From NCBI GenBank assembly GCA_029255685.2, contig CM055319.2, positions 36,094,530 through 36,158,529 on the forward strand: a stretch of 64,000 bases of DNA, written 5' to 3'. Within the stretch, counting starts at the first letter, position 1. Each line of letters begins with the position of its first letter. Origin of the DNA: Silene conica. Its lineage: Eukaryota > Streptophyta > Magnoliopsida > Caryophyllales > Caryophyllaceae. Of this stretch, positions 10,621 through 23,384 are shown piece after piece. The notes beneath the pieces are model-generated. The model saw nothing but the letters and a program-made list of their open reading frames with translations. It ran no database searches and was not told the DNA's origin. Made by a program: the position numbers and the translations under genes.

Positions 10621-12178
10621 TGCCATGACCAGTTCTGACTCAAAGCTATGGCTAGAAGCCATGCAATCCGAGATGGACTCCATGTATGAGAACAACGTGT
10701 GGGATCTTGTGGACCTACCTGCAAAGGTGCGTCCCCTTCAATGCAAATGGCTTTACAAAATAAAGCATGCCGTCGAAGGTAAACAAGATATCCATAAGGC
10801 AAGACTAGTTGCTAAAGGTTTCACCCAAGTGCCAGGCTTGCACTACGATGAGATCTTTACACCCGTAGTCATGCTACATTCCACTCGGATTATCTTAGCG
10901 ATTGCCGCATTTCATGACTATGAAATATGGCAGATGGACGTTAAAACCGCCTTCTTAAACGGTTATTTGGAGGAAGAGTTGTACATGGTACAACCCGAGG
11001 GTTTTATTGATCCAGAAAATCCTAACAAGGTTTGACAGCTTAAGCATTCCATCTATGGACTTAAGCAAGCATCACGGAGTTGGAATCATCGCTTCGACCA
11101 AGTGATAAAAGAAAATGGTTTCATTCGATCAGTCGAGGAACCATGTCTCTATATCAAGTCGAGTGGGAGCAAGATTGTTTTCCTAGTACTGTATGTCGAT
11201 GACATACTCTTGATTGGGAATGACATACCTCTCTTTTCTTCGGTTAAAGCATGGTTGAAAAACCATTTCCAGATGAAAGATTTGGGAGAGGCACAAAGAA
11301 TTTTGGGCATCCGTATCTACAGGGATAGATCACGACGGATGTTGTCTCTCAGTCAGGAGTCTTACATAGATAAGATTCTAGAGAGATTCAGCATGACGAA
11401 CTCCAAGAAGGGGTTCCTTCCTATGACTACTGGGCTTCACTTGAGCAAAACTCAAGAAGCTAAGACATTGGAAGAGAAGGAGCGCATGAGTCGGATTCCG
11501 TATGCTTCGGCAATAGGATCGATCATGTATGCCATGATATGCACACGTCCAGACGTTGCATATGCATTGAGTATGACAAGTCGATTTCAAGCTCATCCAT
11601 GTGAACAACACTGGATGGCCGTGAAAAACATTCTTAAGTACCTACGGAGGACTAAAGATTGGGGATTGACTTACGGAGGCGACTCGACGCTCTGCGCCAT
11701 GGGTTACGCAGATGCTAGCTTCCAAACGGATCGAGACGACTCGAAATCTCAGTCTGGATTCGTTTTTACTCTTAATGGCGCTGCTGTCAGCTGGAAAAGT
11801 TCTAAATAGAGTGTTACAGTAGATTCTACGACTGAGTCCGAGTACTATGCCGCCTGGGAAGCAGCTAAGGAAGCAATATGGATGCGTCAATTCTTACAAG
11901 GACTCTCAGTAGTGCCTAGTTCGAATGACCCAATCACCGTTTATTGTGACAATAAAGGTGTCATCTTCCAACCTAAGGAGCATAAGTCTAGCAACAAGGC
12001 TAGACATGTACAACGGAAAGCTCATCTAATCATAGATTACGTGGAGCAAAGGGAGATTTTCATTGATAAGATCGCTACGGATGACAACATAGCTGATCCT
12101 CTCACTAAAGCATTACCACGTGATAAGCATGAACGACACTTTAATTCCATGGGGATTAGATGTGTTTCTAAGTTGTAG
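10621..12178 (+). CDS. Element A pol, second part (reverse transcriptase and RNase H)
   Basis: Fossil. The reverse transcriptase shows LYKIKHAVEGKQDIHKARLV from about 10750, QMDVKTAFLNGYLEEELYMV near 10940-10990, SIYGLKQA and YVDDILLIGN near 11190. RNase H follows with the ATGYADASFQTD-like and EYYAA-like regions (about 11690-11860), and the region ends with the PLTKALPRDKH tail. There are a few breaks. It belongs to the same copy as 1-1426, now separated by B. Confidence 0.88.
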
Positions 12179-13026
12179 TACTCTTTTATGAATTCTAGTA
12201 ATAATTCATCATCTCGTGTACTCTATTCAACCTCATTGTTATGATATATAATGTTTTGTTTTTCATGTGGAATTGTACGCCAATTTTGAACACCACAAAG
12301 TGAACTGAATAACATTACATCGTTTTAGTCCTTGATTACCCACTTGAGCTGATAACTCAGGTAATCATTTTGTGACGTTGGTTGATGGTGGGTTCAACGA
12401 GCCATAAGTCAAACAGCTGACTGACCAATCACAAAGGCGAGTTATACGGATATCTCGTAGGACACCCTGTAACAACATCATGGAGTCTTAAATGTTCTAT
12501 AACATTGGGTGCCAGGTCGTGGATAGGACCTCCATAGTGTTCCTTAGAGTCGAGTCTTTTGACTTTCAACTGTCTCTTGAGATTAAGGCAGATTTTGGGT
12601 AACTTTGGTTTCTTTCCCACGGTCACCGTAACAGGGGCCAAGAGGATTTTTTCTGGGTTATTTCATGCTGCGCGAACATCAGCAGGATTCGAGTGGAGGG
12701 AATAATCCAAACCCTTATCAGGATTTTATCATTTCTCAGGGCCACTCGAGGAGTAGTAATTGAAATGCATGGCCATGCTCAAATACAGATTCGTTTTATC
12801 AGTTAAGTTACTCTCTAGTCGGGGAAACCACTCTTGATACAGATCGCTTATGAGATACGACCTTTGCGAATGCGGATTTGCAAATTGTCTTACATTGAGT
12901 GGGAGAAATTTTAAAAGCATATGAGAATCGGTTATCGCACCTACACTTGTACGGACAAGTGAGAGTTTGTTGGAGCTTGTGTCCTCCAAATGTAGTGTGA
13001 TAACGTCATTGCACATACCCTAGTAC
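12179..13026 (+). other. Element A 3' noncoding region
   Basis: Counterpart of 2438-3284 in B. The palindrome GCATGGCCATGC is at 12767-12778. Antisense small reading frames are not called. Confidence 0.65.
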
Positions 13027-13041
13027 GGACAAGTGAGAGAT

Positions 13042-14032
13042 AGTTGGGGCTGGTGTCCTTGACAGTTAGTACAATGACCTACTAAATCTCTTAAAGGATC
13101 ACAAGGGCATACTTCAGTATTATTATCAGTTGATCCACGTTTATCAATAACGGTTGGCTTGCTAGATAAGTTTCACGTTATTGTCATACGGATGGCGGTG
13201 ATCAACTGGTCCCTATACGTCACACCTATAGGACACGTTTGAGAGATGTGAAGGTATGAAAATACAGTCACATTTATGTCGGATACGACTAAATAGTTAG
13301 TCGGAGGTATTGACTATTAAATTAGTCAATAAGATGTTGAGATTATTATTTAATACGGATTAAATAATTTTAACTAATACGGATTACATGATTAATTCGT
13401 AAATTAAAAATAAACGGTTATATTTAATTAAATATTGAATTCGCACATTAATATAAACAATTATATTAACTTGGGTAATTATACAATATCGTTATTTTAT
13501 CAGACCATTATTAATGTATCGATTGCATTAATATCTGATAAAATGTGTGCAATTTATAATTAAAATCCCGCGAATAATATTTAGCAAAACGGGTCGAATC
13601 ACGCAAAGGAATAAGGTAAGAGTGGAAAAAGCCCACTCTCACCTCAACCCATTCGGCCGACCCTCTTGTTACAAAAGGAGAGTTATTCTCCTTTTGTCAG
13701 ACACTGGTTAATTCATAATCTCTAGAATTAGGCTTTTGAGAACATTATTTTCCCAAAACTCAGATCTCACATCTAAAACCTCACAAAAGCTCTCCCCATA
13801 TTGCAAGGCAATTGGAGAGTATTTCTAGCACACGCGGCATCATCTCAATCAAGTCTTGGGTGCAAGTTATAGGAGGGAATTTACTTTAATTCCTGTTCTT
13901 AGGCCTATTCAAGCAAGGACCCAAGGTTGTATTCCCTCTCATGTTTTTAATTATCTTATGACTATATTCACAACTGTAAAATTCGTTATAATCCTTCATG
14001 TTTTAGGGCGAATACATGCTTTATTCCCCACA
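13042..14032 (+). repeat. 3' LTR of element A
   Basis: 991-bp LTR, preceded by a polypurine tract at 13027-13041. It ends in TTATTCCCCACA. The conserved hairpin is at about 13127-13209. Confidence 0.92.
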
Positions 14033-14238
14033 GTATCTTAGGATTAGGGATACTTGTCGAATCGAGGAAGGTTTATACCTCGAGAGTCTGGCCAGATTTA
14101 GACTAGGACAGTATATCGTTTCGATCGTCCTACCAGGGGATTGTATTTGCTGAGGCTAAGTAGACTTGCTGTTGTTATATAATGGAGTCGTCATATGAGT
14201 TTTCCCATGTAGTGTGTGTTTAATTTGTATATACTTGC
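14033..14238 (+). mobile_element. Chromovirus-type LTR fragment (same family as H)
   Basis: About 206 bp between A and C. It contains GAGAGTCTGGCCAGATTTAG and GACTAGGACAGT. The reverse complement of solo LTR H near 44274-44345 reads the same words in the same order. So both A and C were inserted into a copy of the H-family LTR. Confidence 0.75.
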
Positions 14239-15233
14239 TGTGGGGAATAAAACATGTATTCGCCCTAAAACATGAAGGATTATAACGAAATTTACAGTTG
14301 TGATTATAGTCATAAGTTAATAAAAACATGAAAAGAATTACAACCTTGGGTCCTTGCTTGAATAGGCCTAAGAACAGGAATTAAAGTAAATTCACTCCTA
14401 TAACTTGCACCCAAGACTTTGTTTGAGATATGCTGCGTGTGCTAGAAAGGCTTTCCAATTGCCTAGCAATATGGGGAGAGTTTTGTGTGGTTTTAGATGT
14501 GAGATCTAGGTTTTGGGAAAGACAGTTCTCAAAACCCTAATTCTTGTGAGAATAATAATTACCAGTAGTTGACAAAAGGAGAACAACTCTCCTTTTGTAT
14601 TCTCTCGGTCGGCCAAACGGGTTTAGGGTAAGGGTGGGCTTTTTCCACTCTTACCTTATTCCCTTGCGTGATTCGACCCGTTTTGCTAAATATTATTCGC
14701 GGGTATTTATTATAAATCGTATGCATGTTATCAGATATTAATGCATTTGATAACATCAATAATGGTCTGACAAAATACGATATTGTATAATTGGCCCAAT
14801 TAATATAACTGTTTATATTAATACGCAAATTCAATATTTAATTAATTAAATATAACCGTTTATATTTAATTTTACGAATTAATCATGTAATCCGTATTAG
14901 CTCAAAATTATTTAACCCGTATTAAATAATAATCTCAACATCTTATTGACTAATTTAATAGTCAATACCTCTAACTAACTGTTTAGTCGTGTCCGGCATA
15001 AATGTGATTGTATTTTCATACCTTCACATCTCTCAAACGTGTCCTATAGGTGTGACGTATAGGGACCAGTTGATCACCGCCATCCGTATGACAATAACGT
15101 CAAACTTATCTAGCAAGCCAATCGTTATTGATAAACGTGGATCAACTGATAATGATACTGAAGTATGCCCTTGTGATCCTTTAAGAGATTTAGTAAGTCG
15201 TTGTACTAACTGTCAAGGACACCAGCCCCAACA
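14239..15233 (-). repeat. 3' LTR of element C
   Basis: Aligned by eye with the LTRs of A and B throughout. The conserved hairpin is at 15066-15149. Confidence 0.92.
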
Positions 15234-15248
15234 ATCTCCCACTTGTCC

Positions 15249-16099
15249 GTACAAGGGTATGTGCAATGACGTTATCACACGACATGTGGAGGACACAAGG
15301 CTCCAACAAACTCCCACTTGTCCGTACAAGTGTAGGTGCGATAACCGATTCTCATATCCTTTTAAAATTTCTCCCACTCAATGTAAGACAATTTGCAAAT
15401 CCGCATTCGCAAAGGTCGTATCTCACAAGCGTTCTGTATCAAGAGTGGTTTCCCCGACTAGAGAGTAACTTAACTGATAAAACGAATCTGTATTCGAGCA
15501 TGGCCATGCATTTCAGTTATTACTCCTCGAGTGGCCCTGAGAAATGATAAAATCCTAATAAGGGTTTGGATATTTCCCTCAACTCGAATCCTGCAGATGT
15601 AAACGCAGCATGATATAACCCAGAAAAAATTCTCTTGGCCCCTGTTACGGAAGACCGTGGGAAAGAAACCAAAGTTACCCAAAATATGCCTTAATCTCAA
15701 GAGACAGTTGAAAGTCAAAAGACTCGACTCTAAGGAACACTATGGAGGTCCTATCCACGACCTGGCACCCAATGTTATAAAACATTTAGGACTCCATAAC
15801 GTTGTCACGGGGTGTCCTACGAGATATCCGTATAACTCGCCTTTGTGAATTGTCAGTCAACCGTTTGACTTATGGCTCGTTGAACCCACCATCAACCAAC
15901 GTCACAAAATGATTACCTGAGTTATCAGCTCAAGTGGGTAATCAAGGACCAAAATGATGTAATGTTAATAAGTTCACTTTGTGGTGTTCAAAATTGGCGT
16001 ACAATTCCACATGAAAAACAAAACATTAAATATCATAACAATGAGGTTGTAATAGAGTACACGAGAAAATGAATTATAACATGAATCCATAAAAGAGTA
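15249..16099 (-). other. Element C 3' noncoding region
   Basis: Counterpart of 2438-3284. The palindrome GCATGGCCATGC is at 15498-15509. I see no gene. Confidence 0.65.
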
Positions 16100-19000
16100 C
16101 CACAACTTAGGAACACATCTGATTCCCATGGAATTAATGTGCCCTTCATGCTTATCACGTGGTAATGCTTTTGTGAGAGGATCAACTATGTTATCATCCG
16201 TAGATATCTAATCAATAAATATCTCCTTTTGCTCCACGTAATCTCTGATTAGATGAGCTTTCCGTTGTACATGTCTAGCTTTGTTGCTAGATTTATGCTC
16301 CTTAGCTTGGAAGATGGCTCCTTTATTGTCACAATAAGCGGTGATTGGGTCATTCGAACTAGGCACTACTGATAGTCCTTGTAAAAATTGACGCATCCAT
16401 ATTGCTTCCTTAGCTGCTTTCGAAGCGGCATAGTAGTCAGACTCAGTGGTAGAATCTGCTGTAACACTTTGTTTAGAACTTTTCCAGCTGACAGCAGCGC
16501 CATTAAGAGAAAACGAATCCAGACTGAGATTTCGAGTCGTCTCGATCCGTTTGGAAGCTAGCATCTGCGTAACCTGTGGTGCAGAGCGTCGAGTCGTCTC
16601 CATAAGTCAATCCCCAATCTTTAGTCCTCCGTAGGTACTTAAGAATGTTTTTCACGGCCATCAAGTGTTGTTCACCGGGATGAGCTTGGAATCGACTGGT
16701 CATACTCAATGCATATGCAACGTCTGGACTTCTGCATATCATGGCATACATGATCGATCCTATAGCCGAAGCATAAGGAATCCGACTCATGCGCTCTTTC
16801 TCTTCCAATGTCTTAGCCTCTTGAGTCTTGCTCAAGTGAAGCCCAATAGTCATATGAAGGAACCCTTTCTTGGAGTTCGTCATGCTGAATCTCTCTAGAA
16901 TCTTATCTATGTAAGATTCCTGACTGAGAGACAACATTCGTCGTGATCTATCCATGTAGATACGGATGCCCAAAATTCTTTGTGCCTCTCCCAGATCTTT
17001 CATCTGGAAATGGTTTTTCAACCATGCTTTAACTGAAGAAGGGAGAGGTATGGCATTCCCAATCAAGAGTATGTCATCGACATACAGTACTAGGAAGACA
17101 ATCTTGCTCCCACTCGACTTGATATAGAGACATGGTTCCTCGACTGATCTAATGAACCCATTCTCTTTTATCACTTGGTCGAAGCGATGATTCCAACTCC
17201 GTGATGCTTGCTTAAGTCCATAAATGGAACGCTTAAGCTTGCAAACCTTCTTAGGATGTTTTGGATCAATAAAACCCTCGGGTTGTACCATGTACAACTC
17301 TTCCTCCAAATAACCGTTTAAGAAGGCGGTTTTAACGTCCATCTGCCATATTTCATAGTCATGAAATGCGGCGATCGCTAAGATAATCCGAATGGAACGC
17401 AGCATGACTACGGGTGCAAAGATCTCATCGTAGTGCAAGCCTGACACTTGGGTGAAACCTTTAGCAACTAGTCTTGCCTTGTGGATATCTTGTTGTCCTT
17501 CCACGGCATGCTTTATTTTGTAAAGTCATTTGCATTAAAGGGGACGTATCTTAGCAGGTAGGTCCACAAGATCCCACACGTTGTTCTCATACATGGAGTC
17601 CATCTCGGATTGCATGGCTTCTAGCCATAGCTTTGAGTCAGAAATAGTCATGGCACCTTTATAGGTTGAGGGTTCATTACCCTCTAGGAGTAAGACGTCA
17701 TCTATGTCATGTTCCTCGACCATACCAATGTATCTGTCTGGAGGAATAGAGACTCTTCCTGACCTCCTAGGTTCCTCAGGAATATCTACCGCAGCCGAGG
17801 TTGAAGGAACTGTTTCCTCCAATGGGTGTTCGGTAGTTGGTTCTTGAATCTCCAATAGATCGAAGGTTCTATTACTCGACTTGTTCTCGAGAAATTCATT
17901 CTCTAAGAACGTCGCACTGGCCGCAACAAAAACACGTTGTTCGGTTGGCGAGTAGATGTAATGACCAAAAGTTCCCTTTGGATAGCCTATAAAGTATGTC
18001 TTGACCGATCGCGGGCCGAGCTTATCCTCGTGCCTCCACTTGACATAAGCCTCGCAGCCCCAAACCCGAATAAAGGACAAGTTAGGGACCGTTCCCTTCC
18101 ATAATTCGTATGGAGTCTTATCAACAGCTTTAGACGGACTTCGGTTAAGTATTAGAGCGACCGACAAAAGAGCATAGCCCCATAATGAATCAGGCACAAC
18201 GGTGTGACTCATCATGGATCGAACCATATCAAGTAAAGTTCGATTTCTCCGTTCGGACACACCATTTAATTGTGGTGTTTCAGGTGGAGTCAACTGTAGA
18301 ACTATGCCACAGTCTTTAAGGTGTTGATCAAACTCGTGTGAAAGATACTCGCCACCACGATCAGACCGAAGTGCTTTAATCTTTCTGCCCAGTTGGTTCT
18401 GTACCCGATTCTGGTATTCTTTGAACTTGTCAAAGGATTCACTTTTATGTTTCATCAAGTAGACATAGCCATATCTACTCAAATCATCCGTGAAAGTGAT
18501 GCAATACCTATAGCCTTCTCGTGCGTTGATCGACATAGGACCACATACATCCGTATGTATGAGTCCTAATAGGTCGGCAACGCGCATTCCAACACATTTG
18601 AAGGAAATTCGAGTCATCTTACCGATGAGACATGATTCACACGTGCCATATGAATTAAAGGCCGAGATAGCTCCATTCTGTATGAGCTGTTTTACGCGTT
18701 TCTCATTTATATGTCCCATACGGCAGTGCCATAGGTAAGTTTGATCTTTGTCACCTACCTTTAATCTCTTGTTATTCACATGTAATATTTCGGTGGTTTG
18801 ATCTAAAACATAAATTCCATTCATGGAGACTGCCTTGTCATAAATCATATTGTGTAACGAGAAAATACAACTATTATTCTCTATTACTAATGAAAAACCA
18901 AGTTTGTCAAGTGTAGAAACTGAAATAATGTTTTTGGATAAACTAGGAACATAATAACAGTTATACAGAGATAACTCGAATCCACTTGGAAGCTGGATCA

Positions 19001-19192
19001 CGTATGTTCCCCTCGAGACTGCAGCAACTCGTGCTCCATTCCCGACACGCAGGTCAACCTCACCCTTGATAAGGGGTTCTTGGTTTCGGAGGCCCTGCAC
19101 ATGATTACATAGATGAGAACCACAGCCAGTATCTAGTACCCAAGTTCCGTAACTTGCATGGTTAATCTCAATCATGTGAATAAAAGAAGAAA
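16100..19192 (-). CDS. Element C pol region (protease, integrase, reverse transcriptase, RNase H)
   Basis: Fossil Copia pol read on the - strand. Protease WVLDTGCGSHLC lies at about 19145-19105, GAG-pre-integrase WHCRMGHINEKR at about 18735-18690, and integrase ITFTDDLSRYGYVYL at about 18510-18460 with LNGVSERRNRT at about 18265. Reverse transcriptase YVDDILL is at about 17080, and RNase H runs to about 16100. There are several breaks. Gag is absent because the copy is truncated. Confidence 0.88.
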
Positions 19193-19380
19193 AAGATCTA
19201 AAAACGGTCTACTTTGGATGAGAAAGGCTCGATTTCTTCAACTTTAGCATAATTCCTGCAAAACAACAAGAGATACACCCAGAGAAGAAAAAAGGGGCAA
19301 AATAGCACATAAAGTGCATGGAAATGCATAGAAATACGTGCTAGATGATGCTAAAAGGTGTATAAAATAGGCACGCATCA
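19193..19380 (-). mobile_element. Athila/Tat-like LTR 5' end, fragment
   Basis: Read on the - strand it begins TGATGCGTGCCTATTTTATA at 19380 and continues to a TTTTGCAGGAATTATG stretch. Element I's LTR has the same layout: TGATGCG..CTATTTTATG, then TTTTGCAGAATTATG. I infer a related LTR edge fused to truncated element C. The rest of the element is not visible. Confidence 0.55.
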
Positions 19381-20104
19381 ATGATCATCCAAAATATCCA
19401 GTCCCAAACAACTCCAATCCATCAAACTCAATTAACAGAAACATTCCGAAATCCTCGATTACCAAACCTTATTACAGTAAGGCGAACAACCAAAAAGAAA
19501 GTCCATAGAAGTAACAACTTTCACCCAAACGGTTTCCATATATACGACTATTACTACCCTCAGAGAAAGATACAATCACTATTAACTTCAAGATTGACAC
19601 CAATCCACAAGTAACACTCATACAGCCAAACCTTTAACATCAAACCCTCAAAACTGCACACTACCTAATATCACCCAAACATCATGAACACAAAATCTCT
19701 CAACTAAATTCTCATAACACAAAACCAAGCATCCTCAAGCCTCAAAACTTCCATTTCCCAATGAATCACTCTATTCTCAACTAAATTCCGATAACCGCAA
19801 GCTACCTAGTACCAACCCAATGCACTATAGTATCGCAATGAATTGAACTATCCTATCAGCGGGATCCTCTAGGGCTCCAGATATTCTAATCCAGTTCACG
19901 ATCAAATCCCCAAACTCAACACCTCCATCGCTAGCCACATTTATGTCTATTGTGGACCCGCCCACAACCTTCTCGTCACTTGATAATGTCGGAAAAGATG
20001 TTCCGGAATCTCCTAGTAACAAGATTCTGCCAGACATAGGACACAATCATGATCCACCTCGATATTTCTCCTAGCAAACCCACTCCCAAGAAGTAAAGTA
20101 TCAT

Positions 20105-20170
20105 CTGCCACATGTCATGTCCAGGTTAATCTGCCATGTGTCATGCCCAGGTTAACCTGCCACATGTCAA
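20105..20170. repeat. 26-bp tandem repeat, about 2.5 copies
   Basis: Unit CTGCCACATGTCATGTCCAG plus GTTAAT, with copies starting at 20105, 20131 and 20157. Confidence 0.85.
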
Positions 20171-20343
20171 TTTCGCAATTAAAAAAGATTGCATCCCCTA
20201 TAAGATTATCATCAGCATAAATATAGAAATTTAAATGCATTAATTATTGTCATTCAAATTTAACTAGAAGATTCCTTATGTATTTATATTAATATATGTG
20301 TCCATTTATACACTATAATATTTATAAGATAAATGGATGATTG

Positions 20344-20421
20344 ATTGCCTATTATAACAAGTCACAAAATATATTCCATATATTGCCTATTATAACAAGT
20401 CACAAAATATATTCCATATAT
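20344..20421. repeat. 38-bp tandem duplication
   Basis: ATTGCCTATTATAACAAGTC... begins at 20344 and again at 20382, with an identical continuation through CACAAAATATATTCCATAT. Confidence 0.88.
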
Positions 20422-21946
20422 AGTCCATGAAAATATCAAATTTTTAAGCTTGCTTTAAAAATATTCGGATATGATAGCAGAAAAAAAAAGAAATATTTTG
20501 TCATATATTAAATGCAATCTTTGGATATAATTATGGTCAATTAGTAATGTGAATCTCCTATAAGAAATATGAAAACATTTTCTCTAACCCGTAATTATAG
20601 TAACATATACTCCGTACATGATAGGTTTACATTTTAAAGTATGCGATAAATTTTGAATTATATATTAAATTTGGTAAATTTCTAAAAAATGAAAATGCCC
20701 AATGAGCTTCGTAACAATCTACATTACCATTAGTCAGTTCACAATATCGAGGTAAGGCATAAAAATTATATCGTAATCTTAACAATCTTAACAAATAATT
20801 GTATTGTAATTTTAACAATCTTAACAAAATTTTTATTGTAGATTCCACGCACTTAGTTATCAACAAAATAATTTTTATCACCAGAATAATACGATTGAAT
20901 AGTCAAACATGATACGTAATATATTAACTTCCTCCTATAATCATGCTAAATTCTCGAATTGAATATAAGATGCTAAAAAGAATATCATTGTTAGATATGA
21001 AAATAAGATATAGTCAGACGTGATCTTTAGATATTATTTTTTCATAATATCCCAATCATTTAGATATGAAAATAAGATGCCATAAATTAATATCACCAAT
21101 TCACCATAGTCATACTCATCGCTATAAATTAATATCACCAATATCACCAATTTATAAATTTACAATAACACATTTTTTAAATATTAATATCACCAATATC
21201 ACCAGTCGTAGAGTGTTAGTAGGTTATGTGGGTGAGTGTATGGTGGCGCGTGGTGGTCGGAGCACCACCATAATAGGGTTGTTTAGAGGTGTAACTAGGT
21301 CAGGAACGTGAGCACAGGGGAGAACAGGGGCCGTGAGTGCAGCTCTAAGTCGTTTCGTTTTGGGTCTGTTTGGGTTAGGGTCTACACCGGGGTTGTGGGT
21401 GGAAGGTTGCTGGGGTATAGGTTAACACTTTGGGTACATAGGTGGTAGCTGTGGGTGGTGGTTAGTGGTTGTTGTGGCGGAGAAAAGTGGCAGCGGTGTT
21501 GGAGGCAGAAAACAGGGGAAGACTCCATGCGTGTGTGTGTGGGGTTTTATAGCGGTTTTAATGAGGTTTCTGGGAGAACGAGGACCCACTTTTAAAACCC
21601 ATGGAACCACTGTGGGTCAGTGGTGACCATGGTGGTGACTAGGGGTGGTATGGGGTATGGTGGTGAGAGAAGAAGCCGTGAGAAAAGAGAGAGACGGACT
21701 GCGAGAAAACGGAGTATTCGGGTTTACGCGCAGGCTGTTTGAGCGAGTTGTGGTGGCGATAGTGGTGGTTTTAGGGGGTAGCCTAGGGGCGTAAGTTGTA
21801 GTCTGTAGTATGTAGTTGATGTCGGGCCCAACGGCGGTAGTGTTAGGTGGTCCGATCGGTGGTAATTTTGACGGGAAGAGAGGTGTACGGAGGGCTGTGT
21901 CCGTTAGTGTAGTGTCGGGGGTGGGGCTGTTTGTAATCATGTACGT

Positions 21947-22132
21947 ATGTTACTATTACTATTATTATATTATTATTATTGTTAGTTTATTATTATTATT
22001 ATTATATGGTATTATTATTATTATTATTATTGTTATTATTATTGTTATTTTTATTGTTATTGTTATTATTATGGTTATTATGATTATTAATATTATTATT
22101 AGTATTATTGGTATTATTATTATTTGTAATTT
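21947..22132. repeat. TTA/ATT microsatellite
   Basis: About 185 bp of imperfect ATT repeats interrupted by GTT and single-base variants. The hydrophobic reading frame across it is a low-complexity artefact. Confidence 0.95.
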
Positions 22133-23372
22133 TGGTGTTGTTAGTGATTTAATTAGTTTAACTAGTTGAGTTTGTTTAATTTATTTTGTGACATTACCTT
22201 ATTATATTAGTTACGTTAGTTAGCCAGTATTGTTAATTGATTGTTATTATATTATTTATGTTATTATTGGTGTTAATATTAATATTAATATTGGTATTAG
22301 TGTTTGAGCATGTTAATAAGTTAGTAATAATTGGTTATTAATATTGTATGCTATAGTTAGTAAGTCTACATTTAGTAAGTGTATAAGCGGTTAATGACAA
22401 TTGATATGTATAATTAGTTAATAATTGTTATGTATATGGGCATGTTTACAATTTTACATATAAGTTTACAATGTGATATGCTTCTTAGAATAATGTGTTA
22501 TGAATGAATAATGTGTTATGGGTGAACTAAGTATGAACATGATCCAATAATTAATTTAGTATTGTTTGATTGTATGTATTGAAATTGATATTAAGTAATG
22601 TTTATAGGAAATGAATTCGAAGTGGAATATTACTGGATGGTGATTGATTGTTTACAGACTGCTATTCCAGGTAGGATACACTGACCTTCTACTCTTTGAT
22701 GTGTTACGAATAGATGTGGTATTGTGTGTTATGGATGCTGAGTATGATTGATATGAGAATGTTAATTGGTTGGATTGTTTGTGGATTATTGGTAATGGCA
22801 TGAGCATTTCATTATTTGATAGCATGATTGAGTAATATATATCGTTGCATTCATGAGCATAGCATATGCATTGGTTACTGAGAAGGTTATGATCAGATAT
22901 TGTTCTGATATAAAGCCCAGGGTGGTTCTGCAGACCAGGCCTGGTGTCTTATCAGCTATTGAGCTGGTGTTCAGTGACGACCGATTATAGTCTGCCGGGA
23001 GGTTCGGTATGGCTTGGTGTTTCGGGTTTGAGATTGGTGTTTCGGGTTTGAGATTGAGATTGTGATTGAGCTCGAACATATCATTGCATTTGCATATCAG
23101 AGACAGATGGACTAGGAGCTTGGGCAAGGAGAGAGACATGGCTTGGACCTACTTAGAATTAGATCACATACTTAGATGTTATCATCAGTTGTACTTTTAT
23201 TCTTGCGTAGTAGTTGTAATATCAAAAGTTTAAATTTAATCAGATTTGTATTAAGTACTTTGGTTTGTTTTACTTTGTTATTCACTACCTCGGACATTCC
23301 GAGATGGTAACAGTTCTATTTATTTGAGAATGTCTTGCTAAAGGCTCTTAAATAAATGGGGGTGTTACAAAG

Positions 23373-23384
23373 TGGTATCAGAGC
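23373..23384 (+). other. Primer-binding site of element J (initiator tRNA-Met type)
   Basis: TGGTATCAGAGC, three bases after an LTR end TGTTACA. Confidence 0.85.

Larger units (their letters stand above)
1..14032 (+). mobile_element. Copia element A (Angela/BARE type), left part outside window, split by element B
   Basis: LTR retrotransposon on the + strand. The window opens in its protease region. Its pol runs 1-1426, is interrupted by element B, and continues 10621-12178. A noncoding 3' region, a polypurine tract and a 991-bp LTR (13042-14032) follow. The integrase wording (GLIHTEVCGPMS, LTPPGTPQLNGVSERRNRT) matches the Angela/BARE lineage as I know it. It is a fossil with several breaks. 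It must be older than B, which sits inside it. It appears to have landed in a chromovirus LTR, because chromovirus-like sequence begins directly after its right LTR. Confidence 0.9.
14239..19192 (-). mobile_element. Copia element C (same family as A and B), truncated
   Basis: The - strand element has its 3' LTR at 14239-15233 (995 bp, TG...CA), the polypurine tract at 15234-15248, the 3' noncoding region, and pol up to the zinc-knuckle/protease junction. Similarity to B stops near 19192. The gag, leader and 5' LTR are missing from the window. The candidate target site on the left is CTTGC (14234-14238), but no partner copy is available. It is a fossil with several breaks. Confidence 0.9.
19381..21199. 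other. Unrecognised AT-rich DNA with small repeats
   Basis: No gene is supported. 19381-19800 is AC-rich with low complexity. A short frame on the - strand at 19825-20046 shows no domain I know. Small repeats are at 20105-20170 and 20344-20421. The phrase ATTAATATCACCAATATCAC occurs, in whole or part, near 21088, 21127 and 21181. This is probably decayed transposon sequence. Confidence 0.4.

Noticed and set aside
19825-20046. 73-residue frame on the - strand
   Set aside because: No recognised domain, no neighbours in the same frame, surrounded by decayed repeat DNA.
21816-22169. 117-residue hydrophobic frame that looks like a membrane protein
   Set aside because: Produced by translating the TTA/ATT microsatellite.
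23373-23384. Possible tRNA gene fragments at the TGGTATCAGAGC sites
   Set aside because: These are 12-base primer-binding sites next to LTR ends; no tRNA cloverleaf surrounds them.
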